Positions 26,056 to 38,130 of a stretch of DNA of 64,000 nt are shown one piece after another; the stretch's first letter is position 1; the number at the start of each line of letters is the position of its first letter. The DNA lies in the NCBI GenBank assembly GCA_932294295.1, contig OW028584.1:24154638-24218637 (forward strand). Direction: 5' to 3'. This stretch comes from Alitta virens. Lineage: Eukaryota; Annelida; Polychaeta; Phyllodocida; Nereididae. The position numbers and the translations under genes were made by a program. The notes beneath the pieces are model-generated. The model was not told the DNA's origin. It did not search any database and saw only the letters and a list, made by a program, of their open reading frames with translations.

Positions 26056-27125
26056 AGACTAATTCTACACATGGTCCTAAAGTTCGTGGGACATCATCAA
26101 TTCACAACAGTTGGTTACTCTAGATTCCCATTGCATGTCAGACAGAAAATTAGAATGGTGAATTACTGGATAAGATTGGAAAGAGCACCTGATGACAGTT
26201 TACTTAAGAAATGTTTAAATTTTCAGAAGGAAATTTATGTGAATGCAGTAAATGGAAATAACTGGTTCAGTAAAGTGTGTCATGTATTAAATAACTGCAA
26301 CATTGAATATGATATTAGTAACCTCAGAAACTTTGACATTGATAATATCTCTAACACAGTGAAACTAAGACTCTATGAAGCCGAACATGAGCGACTTATA
26401 AATGCAATAAATGACAGTTCACAACAACCAAAACTTAGGACATATAAACTATTTAAAACTGATTGTAGAATAGAACCTTATCTTGAATTGCAACAAATTC
26501 GCAAAGTGTTAACTAAAATAGCTAGATTTAGGACAAGTTCACATAGCCTGAAGATTGAAACAGGTCGACACCATAAACCAATAATTCCTGCTCCAAATAG
26601 AATATGTGAAAAGTGTACGTTAAACTTTGTAGAAGACAAAATTCACTGTTTGATTGTCTGTCCTGGCAATGAGCAACACCGTGTTAACCTTTTTTTGAAT
26701 GCAACTAAATTTATTAACAACTTCTTGTCTCTAGATGATATAACTAAGTTTACAGCAATAATGACAAACAAGGAACCTGAGTTATTAATTAGTTTAGGAA
26801 AGTTTCTCCTTCAAGCTGATGTGTAGAGAAAACCATCTCCTGTATCCACACAGTTATTAATTTAGTTTATTAGTTTATTAGTTATGATGTGCTTGTCATG
26901 TCTTGGACTTTGAGAGTGAAATGTTTTTATTAGTGGCTTGTATTTTTTTCTATTGTGTATGTGGATTTTAAACACGTATTATAAGTTAACTTGGTGGCTG
27001 GAACCTTGATTATTGAAATTTTATTGCTTTCTGTACTTACATTAATGTCTCTTTCATGTTATCTTTTAACTGAATGACATATGTATCATTTATGATATTT
27101 TACATGTCAATAAAATCTATATATA
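26056..27125 (+). mobile_element. 5'-truncated non-LTR retrotransposon (LINE) 3' end
   Basis: The element comprises the C-terminal part of a reverse-transcriptase polyprotein (26,071-26,826), about 290 bp of 3' UTR with AATAAA at 27,109-27,114, and a short TATATATATC tail. The usual endonuclease and RT domains are missing, as expected for an insertion aborted during reverse transcription. CTAATT occurs just before the element (about 26,059) and just after the tail (about 27,129), a possible but weak target-site duplication. Confidence 0.65.
26071..26826 (+). pseudogene. LINE ORF2 C-terminal fragment
   Basis: 251 codons. I recognise the region that follows the RT domain in many non-LTR retrotransposons of aquatic invertebrates. 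It has an N-terminal segment SRFPLHVRQKIRMVNYWIRL (residues 17-36), then ARFRTSSHSLKIETGRHHKP (151-170) and a C-terminal zinc knuckle. The knuckle ligands are Cys179, Cys182, His192 and Cys197 (C-x2-C-x9-H-x4-C). The frame is intact to its stop, so the copy is fairly young. The ATG at 26,071 is internal to the original ORF, not a true start. Because the RT palm is absent, the exact clade (CR1/L2/Jockey-like or other) is not decided here. No host function is expected. Confidence 0.75.
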
Positions 27126-27452
27126 TATCTAATTAGTTAAAAGCATTCGCTAATTTGACAAAATACAAATATGATCATGAAAATCTTTACTTTTTCCTAC
27201 CAAAATGAAGAATAAAGTTATCGACAAAATGCTGACATTGTTATTCGAATGAAAAACAAACCAAACTGTGTTTCTGGTACTTGTGTTCGATCATAAACAA
27301 TTCTTGGTATATGAAGCTGTCCGTTAACACACGCTTATCTGAATATTTTTTTAACTTTTCAGACTGCTACTCTTCCAGAAGTTATGCCCAGTATATTCTC
27401 AATTTTCTGACAAAACATTTTCTGAGTTAGTCTACTTTGACACAATCGAAGC

Positions 27453-27487
27453 TTGGATGAACTATAGATGAACTCTAGTTCATCCAA
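27453..27487 (+). repeat. 12-bp perfect hairpin
   Basis: TTGGATGAACTA (27,453-27,464) and its reverse complement TAGTTCATCCAA (27,476-27,487) enclose an 11-base loop that again contains GATGAAC. A further GTTCATC follows at about 27,493. No poly-U or microRNA-like extension of the stem is visible. Confidence 0.6.
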
Positions 27488-28490
27488 GATCGAAGTTCAT
27501 CCCCAGATGACCACCGAATCTTTCCAGTTTCAATTCCAACCATTCTCAGACCACTCAAAACTGACAAAGATCGAACTATCCGAATTCTAAAACAGATTCC
27601 AAGGTCAAAACGGACAAAATCGTTTACCTGCTCTACTCTGAGTCTATGACAGCTTTTTAATCATGGGTGTTTCATCGTATTTCGTGTAACACAATTCTTG
27701 AGTTTGCATGCTCAATGTTCTGATTTTAGTTTCACAAAAAAGGGCAAAACACCATGAACAAAACTGACTATCATGTCTCTATCTGTCACATACCAAAAGT
27801 CACTGAAATTGTATATACAGAAGGCGGTAATGATCGTGTGATTTTGGTAAATGACTAAACAATATATGACTATGTATGTTATATTTGTATTGGACGAGCA
27901 GTTGAGTTGCTTCGTACTGTTGTTTTGTGAATTAGTTTTAAGTCAGGCGATGAATCTAATTTTTCATCTTGATTGTGCATAGCTATTTATCACACCATGT
28001 GACCTTGACAGATGACCTTAAGTAGTTGACTAAATACTGAAGTTCACCAATAATTAGGAATCATATTTTTGCAATCTAAATTGACAAATAATTTAAAAGA
28101 TTCGACCTGACAGCAAAATATTTATTAAAAATCATTTCCGACCGAAGTTTTATCACATACAGACGTTTCATTTCATGAATAACATTACCAAAAAGTAGTT
28201 ATAATTTATAGATATCAATGGTTGATAATTTATGTTGCTTTGTTATTTAGCATTTTCTATATATAGAGTGCGATGGGCCACCATGTGTCACACGTAACAC
28301 AGCTGAATTAAAAACAATCTTTCAGAAATATAGTGTTACCAATGATGGACAGAGCAATCAACCATTGTGACATATACACAATATATAATTTACAGTTTTG
28401 GATAGATTTTTTTGGGACACGCTGAGATATTTAGATCCCTGTCACCCAGTAGTTATTTATGTGCTTCTACGAAACTAAACGGCACGCATG

Positions 28491-28580
28491 GTTGCCCCAG
28501 GCAACGCACTGTTGCCAGGAGACCACGTGACACCTCTCAGCCAATCAGATAATTGCAAGGTCTGTCACCAATCATGGCGG
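28491..28580 (+). promoter_or_regulatory. X-box, E-box/CCAAT composite and YY1-like site
   Basis: In order: GTTGCC-CCA-GGCAAC (28,491-28,505, RFX X-box with 3-bp spacer), CACGTGAC (28,524), CCAATCAG (28,541-28,548, spacing 17), and CCAATCATGGCGGC (28,568-28,581), which joins a second CCAAT to a YY1-like core. It is the densest promoter-like island in the window. No TATA box or exon is recognised next to it. Confidence 0.45.
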
Positions 28581-29016
28581 CATAATCTCTAACCAGTCAG
28601 ACGTGATTCTGCCTCACCTAGCAGTCATAAAGAAAAACTGTTAGCACCCATATTCTGTTAAAAAATTTACGAAAGTGTGATCGCCATTTTTACCTCTGTG
28701 GTTGAATTTCTATAGGGAGTTGAAAATGGAAATATGCAAAAATACTCTACGATTTAATTTGCAGTTACTTCATTTGTCAATTTACCATCTCATCATTACG
28801 TTACTGTCACTAGACTGGGGTGACGTCACACAAATTATTTTCGTTATGTTCTAATACCCACTTGATTCTTAATTATTACTTCATTAAATATATTGTATAT
28901 AGATATATATATATATAATATGTTCATAAATATGTATCTCTTGTACGAAATAAAATCGATTATTATTATTTGGTCATCACAATCTGGTCTGAGGCTTAGC
29001 CAACTTATATGGCTTA

Positions 29017-29116
29017 GATGTAATGATGAGATGATAAGAATAGGATTCTGATACATATTAGACATGTACCTCATGGATGGAGTATTTTGATGGCCTCAGC
29101 ACAGATACCAAGCACA
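29017..29116 (-). repeat. R1 dispersed repeat, copy 4 (extended)
   Basis: TAATGATGAGATGATAAGAA is followed by degenerate spacer sequence and the end block TGGCCTCAGCACAGATACCAAGCAC, matching copies 3 and 9. Positions of the end block are 29,091-29,115. Confidence 0.55.
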
Positions 29117-29185
29117 AAGCACCAAAAATTCAACACATCCATCAGAGATGTACTTCAAAAAATGGGATATGCTGGTGTGTCAATT

Positions 29186-29204
29186 GGGGGGGGGGGGGGA
29201 GGGG
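29186..29204 (+). repeat. G14-A-G4 run
   Basis: Homopolymeric G tract between R1 copies 4 and 5. Confidence 0.9.
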
Positions 29205-29310
29205 CTGTTACAGTGTAGGAAATATAGCAATAATTAAGTCCACAGATATGATTTTATATTCCATTACCAGCAAGGGCAGGTATAGCAAAAGTGTGGTCAT
29301 TATCACTGGT

Positions 29311-29356
29311 CCTCCTCAAAACCTTGTCATCTCATTATTACATCCGCCCCTGACGC
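29311..29356 (+). repeat. R1 dispersed repeat, copy 5
   Basis: CTCAAAACCTTGTCATCTCA, TTATTACATCCGCCCCTGACG: the plus-oriented core of the family. With copy 6 it forms a pair whose outer ends face outward, delimiting a possible short element of about 400 bp. Confidence 0.6.
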
Positions 29357-29599
29357 TGGTTGACAGAATAAAAGGAATGTATGCCATGTGCATGAATATG
29401 GGTTTGCTTACTTTGGTAATGGCCAATTCTGAATCATTAAAATTTAATGAAGCAATATTCCAGTTGAGCTGATGAAATATTGGGCTTTATTTATATTTGA
29501 AATACAAATAGTGTATGTTTCCTTGAAGTAATAAATCTCTGATATGGCATGCAAATATTTATTCATAACAATATATTTTAGAATGCTTATATGAACTGC

Positions 29600-29690
29600 A
29601 GCCAGAGGCATATATAATGATGAGATGACAAGGCTATGAATCCATACCATGTCATGTTACACGTTTACCCCATGCAAGGCATGCTGCACA
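29600..29690 (-). repeat. R1 dispersed repeat, copy 6
   Basis: CCAGAGGCATATATAATGAT, GAGATGACAAGGCTATGAATCC, then CATACCATG and GTTTACCCCATGCAAGGCATG. Same layout as copy 3 but inverted relative to copy 5. Confidence 0.6.
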
Positions 29691-29989
29691 CTTCACTTTC
29701 ATTAAATAAGATTTAGACGTTTTTATATCAGTACATTTTGTATGTGTGTCACACAACACATAATCTGTTATCGATGCATCATTTCAGAAAGGTAATAAAT
29801 CGGCATGATCAAAACTGGGATGTTTCTCAGCAGGATATATATCGATATCCTGGTTATTCGTTGCAAAAAAAATGTTTGGAAACCAGTTATCTGCTATTTA
29901 AAAATAACTTCCTAATTTCGAGCAAAAAAATTGTATTGCTAAATTCAAAGAAAAGTACAAAATCTGCTGAATAATTCGGTTCATTTTAA

Positions 29990-32900
29990 TTTAACAGTTT
30001 TTCGATAACGTTGTCAATAGCAACTAACAGCTTTCCAACGAAAATACCAAAAAAAGTTGCGTATATCAAACTTTTAAAACCAATTAACCATGCACAAAAA
30101 TGACTGCAAATGAATAAGAGAAGATTTTTGATCTACTTTTAGGTTGTGGAGGGAGGGTTGTTCTTGGCTTGCCTCTGAATGACCTACAAACAAGTCATCT
30201 ATCAATGTCGCCGGTTTGGTTTTACGTTAAAAAATGGGGGAAAAATTAAGACGAATTCAGTGCAGATCTCAGCGCAGTGAACTATACCTTTGGTATTTTG
30301 CAGAAAATAATAATTACAACGAATATGCGCAGCAAGTAACAAGCAAATTGTAAACTATACCTTTAATATTTGCAACTTATTATGTAGAGTGAGTTTACGC
30401 TACCGCCAGTCTCTTGACATCTAGAACGAAGGCAGAACGTCCGCCATTTTGAATCTGGGACATCTATGACAAGCTCCAAAGAACAACGTTATTTTTGCAA
30501 GAAAAAAAAAACTCTTTAATAAAAAATCGATGTATTATTGTTTTGAACGAGAAAGAGCATGCTCTTTTCCAACTAACCAACAGGCTTAAATTGGCAGGGT
30601 ATGATGGATGCATAACTACATAAGCAATATAAACATTTCAGGACTACATATACTGCCGGGCTTGCTTTTTCCATACCTCCCTCTATATATCAGCCTACTT
30701 TTTTTTGTTTATGATGTTTTCCCTTTCATCATTTTTACTAGACAGAATCGCACGTCAAATCAAAATCGTGTACATATAGAACACACAGACGACTTATGTA
30801 TTGCTTTCTCCTTGGAAACCTGCTTGTTTTTCATCTACAATTTGAAGGATTTTCTCCCAAAGTCTTTTGTGTTGCATGCAACTGCAAATGTTTGGCATAA
30901 AAATGCAATTAAATTAAATTACTTTTAAAAACACTAGAAATATAAGAAACGAATGAAGTGGTCCTTAACGAAAATGAAAAATTATTCCCAAAACAATACT
31001 TATCTTAGACAGATTTGTTTCAGAATCCTGCATTATGCAGTAAAATATTCCTGCTTACCTAGATTAATGTTGTACTTCATCTTACGATAATGAATCACAA
31101 GCTATTTAAAAAATATAACATATTATATTTGTATACTATTATCTAGATTTCCATGAGATTTGGTTTCAGATATATGAAATACATCCATGATGAAACTATC
31201 AAACCAAAACCTCAGATATGTTGCAAGCATGTATCTTAGACATCTAATGTGATATTTAAGGCAGCAATATACTGTTGAAAACATGTCACTTAATGCAGCA
31301 TACATTCAACCAAAACACCTCCCTATTTCGGCAATTTTAATTTTAATATTAAAGTAGACTTAATTGAGTTTTGTACTCATAATTAAGACTTGCATTCTTC
31401 GGACAAATAAAACATTAAAAAATGAATAAAATAGTCATTTGTGCTTGCGAAAAATAAAACATAATATCCACCTATCGCCAAAATCTAAATATCATACAAA
31501 TTATATAATTTCTATTGTAACTAATTTAAAGTACAAATTCCAATATATTCTTGGTATATTTGAAATTGAGTAACAATACAAATTGTGTACATTAATGTCC
31601 AGGAAACGAATCATATTATTATATTATATTAGATATATATTTTTCATACTCGTAGCATACTATACATTATAAATGAAATAATTGGTGTGGTCACTGTTGT
31701 TAGATATTATGTCTAGCATGGACGAGAGATATATTACATGTACTTCGATTGGTCTAGAAAAGTCAGTGCTCAATAGAGCAGAGGTTGTTGGAATGTTGGA
31801 CTTTCAATCTAAAAATAAATATCCTGCTTTTAAAATTATTTAATTCACATTCGATAAACCAAATGTGTGATTGACATATGTAGTAAGCAAGCATGATTTT
31901 ATTTCCTGTTGTGTGTGCAGTGATTAACATTGACATGGAAATATAAGTATTCAATTGAAAAATCGTTGGGAAATTTTAAACTTTCCATTGTGAAATGTTT
32001 TGTTCAAACTTAGCAAAACGGCTACTATGCATATTTTCTTGCAATGTTTTGCTAATTTATATTCTGTGTGTTAGCTTTGTATTATTAGTGAGCTATTTTT
32101 ACTATTTATTTTCATCATAGAACAACATGCACATTCAAAAATAAATAGATTAAATACTGATGGCATTTTCGTTTTGGCTCTGTCATTCGTATTTTTATAT
32201 CCCTTCTAAATATTTTTGACACTTACAAAGAATTCAAAGAATTTAGAAAGCCTCCCACATTTCAGAAATTTCAGAATATACATTCGCTGATGACGAAACT
32301 TGCGAGGTAGAGTACTCCATGTATTGTATCGTGCTGCCCACACGACTGTTTTATGAACTATGTTACGCAATGTCAAGGCCGCGACAAACACCTACAAACA
32401 CATTCCTGGTTTCTGAACAATTTGTTTATTACAACTAGAGAATCGTAAAGGTATTCGTAATTTATGTAGATAAACCAGGAAAAAATGCCTTGTCTGAAAC
32501 TGTTTTTGCAAACTGGAATATATACATGATTATATTGGTACTTCATTGGAACCCCCGTATCAGACTGCCTCACTATTGAAACTACAGCTTTTGTACCCAT
32601 ATATTCATATGATATATGTATTCTCACAGTAATTCATCTCTCAATTAAAACCATATACCACGACGTTCCTAGTATATTTGAACATCTTAGGTATTTTGAA
32701 ATTGAGAATAGGCCTGGCTTATGCAATTAGTAACATCTTAGAATCGTTTACGAACTTCATTCATGATTTAACCAAATATATTGGTTCTTTAAATTTGACA
32801 ATTATTATCTAGCTTTGCATTGACCTATAGCTTTCATATGCATAATATACTCACGACCCTGATATATGTTAGAAAGTTTTGGCCATGACACCATAGTTAG

Positions 32901-33270
32901 TCAAGTTTTTTTAACTTTCGCATCACATGAGTTAGAGAGAAGTTCTAGCCTTGAAGTTAATATAGAAATACAGTGTATACCTGAACTGGATTCCAAAACA
33001 AGAAAACAGCCAAATCAATGCATTTTCTAATTCAATACTTTTTAAGGAGTCTGTTAAAAAATCCAAAATGTTGCCCAATTTACGTTTTAAATAAAAAAAA
33101 GAAGACTATTTTTGGTGTGTCTGTCATCCCAGATACAACCAAAATGACTCTAACTGTCAAACTATACGTGTGAAAATATTTCCAAATTTAATTCAGACCA
33201 CATTGATTATAAGACCATTTCAATGATCCAAAACTGTTGATGAATATTAAAAAAACAATAACTTTATTTT
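29990..33270. other. AT-rich stretch, no gene seen
   Basis: No coding exon, RNA or transposon can be supported. GTCCGCCATTTTGAATC near 30,440 is a YY1-like site. All open frames are short and compositionally biased. Confidence 0.5.
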
Positions 33271-33277
33271 TTTTTGG

Positions 33278-33324
33278 TGCAGACCCAAAGCCTTGTTATC
33301 TCATCATAACGTCTGCCTCTGACA
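33278..33324 (+). repeat. R1 dispersed repeat, copy 7
   Basis: GACCCAAAGCCTTGTTATCT, CATCATAACGTCTGCCTCTGAC: a good match to the plus-oriented core. Confidence 0.65.
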
Positions 33325-33746
33325 GATAGTAATGGTCCTTTGAGCTGGCTAAGCTTTAGACCGGTATCCCCACTCTATCAATCTTGTCTTTTGCATGCTT
33401 TTCTGAAATTGAATTTTTCCAAAAAATCCAGCCCACAAAATTCCGATGCAACAGGTTCGTGATGTCATCAATTATAGGGATGCAGAGGCTATATATAGCA
33501 TAACCTTCAAAATATGAACATTATTAATTTCAAATCTCAAATATACACCAATCTAGTGTTAGCACCCGGGAATGACCCTTTTATAAAATAATAGAGACCC
33601 TAGTTCATAATCGAGGAAATACGGCAAGCAATTATGCTGCTGTTGCTGTTGTTTCGGAGCCCAAAAACCATCATTTAAAGCCAAAAGATCGATGGATGTT
33701 GAAGCACTGCATGCTGATAAGCAACCACCCTTGAAAACTAGGGCGT

Positions 33747-33830
33747 CACGTGAGTGGTCCGACCAATCAGGAAGCAGTTTATAAGGTCAAGAAGCAAACC
33801 CCTTGCGACATTGAATAAACGTAAAAGAAG
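33747..33830 (+). promoter_or_regulatory. Candidate promoter: E-box, CCAAT, TATA
   Basis: CACGTGAG (33,747), CCAATCAG (33,763-33,770, spacing 16) and TTTATAAG (33,778-33,785) lie in the canonical order on one strand. A start site would be expected near 33,808, where CTTGCGACATTG occurs. CCAAT to TATA is only 8 bp, much tighter than usual. No ATG-led coding frame with protein character follows, so a non-coding RNA or transposon promoter is as likely as a host gene. Confidence 0.4.
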
Positions 33831-33906
33831 TGTGAAGATTGAAAAAGAAATTAAATTTAATCGCGTAATAAAGGATTGTTCAATAGGCAGGTATACGTGT
33901 CAAAAA

Positions 33907-33917
33907 GGGGGGGGGGG
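33907..33917 (+). repeat. G11 homopolymer
   Basis: Run of eleven G following AAAAA, about 120 bp downstream of the candidate promoter. Confidence 0.9.
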
Positions 33918-34904
33918 ACATAGAAAAAAATAATGTACCAGACAATTTACAAACAAGAGCTGACTAAGCAATAAATCGACCGAAAACCACAGTAATTATT
34001 GAATAGATGCAAATATCAAGGAAATAAATGAAAACGACAAAAAATGCAGTCATCCAAAAGGAAGAAAATTGAAATATATGCAATAAAAGTGTTAATGCAT
34101 TCGGAAAAGAATGTGTATGGTAAAATTAAATTTAAGTGGAAATGTCCAAAATTAACTATATAATAGATTAAAATAAATCAGATATGTTGGCTGATCAAGA
34201 TCTGTGTTTCCAAAAGATACATTCTAATAAATATGAATATCTAATAATGTTATTGTCTTAAATTACTGTTGTTTTTTCTATAGTCGCTGAATAGCTCCAA
34301 GCTTTTGTTTTATTATAATAAAGTTCTATAGTATTATATTATATTTATTATATTCCATTCTATTTTATTCTATTCCATTATATTATATTCAAGCAGGTTA
34401 AGCAAAGGGCCTATGCAGTCACATGAGACTAAGAAGAAATATATTATTAGTCTACACTATTTCATAAATATGAACTATCATAATATAAGCCTTATATGGT
34501 AGTATGTTGTTTTTGTCTTGAAGCCCGAAGCCTGTTGCATAATGCATTTATTTACCTGAACATTTTATGGAATAAGAAATATGGCTTATATTTCAATCCT
34601 GAAGCAAAAGTGGAAAGAAATGTAGGCCTATATGTTGGAAAACAATAAAATATTCCACAATACATCGTTCATTCATTTCAATAAATGTTAACAGTAACAC
34701 AAAATGTTAACGATAAAGTGATCAAAAACTGAATTTATTAGTAATATCAGGGATACGTTAAGTAAAGTAAAATGTATCCAATTTTATGATCTCGTGAAGC
34801 GATTATTTTGCTACATTTTCAAGGAAGTGCAGGGTAAGCTAAAGCCCTATCTAGATCCAGTAAACAAGCTAGAAGCTTCATGAAATAACAAAAGAGGAGA
34901 AAAA

Positions 34905-35000
34905 ATGCGTATATAAGCCGGAGTGGGGCTGGTAGGGCGCCATTTTAGATGGGAGGCGCGCTCAGGAGGTTTTGGAGAGAGGCGCCTGTACAAAGCTCTC
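34905..35000 (+). promoter_or_regulatory. Candidate core promoter: TATA box with YY1-like initiator
   Basis: TATATAAG at 34,910-34,917 sits in a sharp G+C peak (about 34,917-35,000). Exactly 30 bp downstream is GCGCCATTTTAGATGG (34,937-34,952), a YY1-like element of the kind found at initiators. An ATG at 34,949 opens a 62-codon frame with an Arg-rich start and no known domain. I regard that frame as unproven. This is the best-formed TATA-plus-start-site arrangement in the window. Confidence 0.4.
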
Positions 35001-35139
35001 CCAAACCGCATGCTAGTGTTAAAGAACACAGACCACATGAGGAATTTCACATTATGAATTATAGTCATATTTCTATGTATGATAGACCGAAATATTCGTT
35101 TAGTTTAATATTGTTTAATAAAATCAGGTTTGGTTGATT

Positions 35140-36824
35140 ATTGTAATACATTTTGTATTGTAATGTCTTTACCCGCAGAATAACTTAAAGAAATATCGCT
35201 CTCTAATTGTCTACTAATTTTTTTTATGAAATTCTATATTTCGACCAAATTATTCAAGTTACTTAGGCTAATAAATTATAGTTTCGTGCGCCCCATACAT
35301 AAGGGCTTGCTTAATTTCTTTGTTTCAAAATATTTCAAATTTACACTTCAAATTTCAGAAGAATAGACCCTCTTCATTATTCACCTGATACTGTATATTG
35401 TCATTATTAATATCCAATCTTTCACCATTCTTGATCAAGACTAATATTGTATAAATGATAAGGCATCCTCTACAATTATTGATACTTTTTATGGCAGTAT
35501 ATTGGTTGATATAAATATTAAATTTTATTCAAGATGAGAATACAATCCACAAGGTATCAGAGAAAGCAAATTATATTGTAGAAAGGTACAATAATACATA
35601 TTGGCTTACATAGATTTTTTTTTTCGGGTGATGAATTATCTCAGAACAATTCAGAAATAAAATGAATTTAATTTCTTATTTGGTATTCGTATCTTTTATT
35701 AAGTTCCTGTCTCAATCGTGAAAGAAGTGTCGTTAAATTTCTCGTAATAATTCACCTTTCGAATAACTCTCTATTATAATATCATTTTATGCTGTTTAAC
35801 TCTTAAAGTAAAGCCACAATTTTCTTTCAAATACATCTTCAGCAGAATATCAATATCAATCTTTTTTCATTGATGCTTGATCGAATATCAGAAATCAGAA
35901 AAAGCCAAACACTAGACAGCAAAAAAGCAGGCTAATCTAGTGCTACCCCACATGACATGGTTATATGTTTTCATTGCCAACAAAAAGCCAACAATAACAA
36001 AACGTAAAATCCACCAGTGGCCTCGTAAAATTCTCTGAGCCAAACCTCGGAGCAAGGGGTGCCATTTTTTTGCAACATTCAGTGTCCATAGAATCCACAT
36101 AAAGCAAACGGGGCCAGTTAACCCTTTGGGCCCAAAACAAAACAATGCGACATGATTGATGATCAGAATGCAATACAGTCATCAATCTGTTTCGTGACAT
36201 TTCTTGTCTAGTATAGTCTATTATAGTGGGCGGGCATTAGGTGCACATGCAAATGCAAGAAATAAATAAAAAATGTCTAGTCTCACATGACATTCGATCA
36301 TGGGTTCCGTGACATAAATGTTGACTTATTTCCTTTACTTTAGTTTTTTAATTTTTCTTTTTCATTTCAAAAGAAGACGGGACAATATGTAGATGGATAC
36401 AAAAGAAATAGAAATGATAAAAGAAATCACTTGAAATGAAAATTATTTGTCTGAAATTTGTAGCTTAATGTTGCTGTACCAGAAATATATATCAAAGAAA
36501 ACTGTACAGTATTCCTGGTCAACAATGCAAATTTATAATTTGAAGATTTTTTTTCAACAAAATATATGATCATGGCATATTTCATTTTCTGCTAAATTAA
36601 ACATTCTTCAGGTGACATTGATTGAACAAGTTTACAAGTCTTAGAGTCAAAGTGTACGATATGTATTTCCTTTAAAAACTGCATATTCTCTACGAATTCA
36701 TCTAGATAATCTAGACACAGTAAAGGATCAGTTTCTAATTATTTCTTTATGCAATTTGCAGAGACAATAGACTAGGAACACATATATGATTGACCCAGTC
36801 CTGTTTTAGGGAAAAAAATGATGT

Positions 36825-36868
<44 letters not shown>

Positions 36869-38020
36869 ATTTGTGTACTGTTTAAAATCCACGAAAAGTC
36901 CCTGTAAAGTCATATGCTCCATTTGTCTGTACAACTTGTGTTTCTTTAATTCCAAAATTCTCAACAAAAAATTCCTTATATAATAAAGCAACATCACTGA
37001 ATCATTTAAAAAATAAATTCCTGCCATAGTCTATCGTCAAACAGGTTTTCCTAAATGGTATAGCAACGAAAAATGTTGAATGCCATGGAAACATTTGCTG
37101 ATAATTAAAAAACAAGATCAACTGTTTCAAAATCATGCATATGATGCAGGGATTCAGTGATTTAACAAATTTTCTTTTTAAAGATATTCTTGCGCTGCAG
37201 TATTTGTATTATTGATATCTGTGGGAAATATATAATGTCTATCTTGAAACAAAAAATAATAATATTTTTTCCGTTGAGTTTGGTTGAAACTGGACATGCT
37301 AAATTCTTAATTACCTACAGACCTCTCAATTTTGCATAGACAACCGAAAAATTTTGAATTAAATGTGCCTTGTCATATGTAAGTATATTTTTGATATTTT
37401 TAATGCAGTAATTTACCATGCTAGTCAGACCTGTATAGATAAATTGTACTAGTTTTTTGATAGTGCAATCTAGTGCATCTATAAGTAGTGATGTAGAATT
37501 ATAGTGGAGTTTGAGATACAGCGGACACAGCGATACTTCAGAAGTAATCTTGTTACTACGACAGTCCTATGTATACAGTTATGCAAAAAAGTATACAGAC
37601 ACCTTTGGAAATAGAAAAGACTCAGCCTAATATGGTATCAAATTTTTGTGTACAACTTTGCAATATAGAATCTCTAAAAGAAATATTGTATGATGGTAGG
37701 TGCCACAGCACACATCATGACTCCAAAAATATCGTATCATCCTTGCGTTCTATTTTTTTTTCTTCATATTGTTGCCATTATTATAATTAACTATGCTCTT
37801 TTCATGATTATGACATTTTTGAGAAAATCCATTATTGTTAAAAATACATGGTTGTTACAGTCAATATTAGACACATCACTAACTTTTTACAATACGAACT
37901 GATTACTGTAGATTGTCACACTGACTACCAATATAGTCGTTTTGACTACCCCTTTGTGCATTGTGAGCTGTGTGTATTTTCCATATATATTTCACAGAAA
38001 CCACCTTTATGATAATCTAA
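35140..38020. other. AT-rich stretch with a (TA)n tract, no gene seen
   Basis: Only simple repeats and short biased frames. (TA)n lies at 36,829-36,863. Overlapping minus frames at 35,912-36,200 have slightly higher G+C but no recognisable domain. Confidence 0.5.
36829..36863 (+). repeat. (TA)n microsatellite
   Basis: About 17 uninterrupted TA units. Confidence 0.95.
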
Positions 38021-38024
38021 TATG

Positions 38025-38130
38025 AACTTGATGTTGACCTTAATGGTGACGTGGTCTTAATAGCGTGGACAGTGAAATTTGGTCCAAAAGTTTGTGGACT
38101 TGCTTGCGAGGTAGTCTTAATAGTAGTCTT
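38025..38130 (+). mobile_element. Pogo-like MITE debris
   Basis: GACGTGGTCTTAATAGCGTGG, GTCCAAAAGTTTGTGGAC and GAGGTAGTCTTAATAGTAG echo the TTAAGACCACCTC units of the copy at 44.1-44.3 kb on the opposite strand. Assignment rests on my recollection of CAGTGGAACCTC-type ends of pogo/Tigger-like elements. Confidence 0.3.

Noticed and set aside
32206..32391. Minus frame resembling a LINE C-terminus (NTWSTLPRKFR)
   Set aside because: The resemblance to WNxLPxxxR motifs is short and the rest of the frame has no support.
34949..35137. 62-codon ORF downstream of the TATA box as a gene
   Set aside because: No domain, and the second half is AT-driven. Kept only as context for the promoter candidate.
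37560..37610. Tc1/mariner-like end (ACAGTTATGCAAAAAAGTAT)
   Set aside because: Similar to Tc1 terminal repeats in style, but no matching inverted end or transposase was found.
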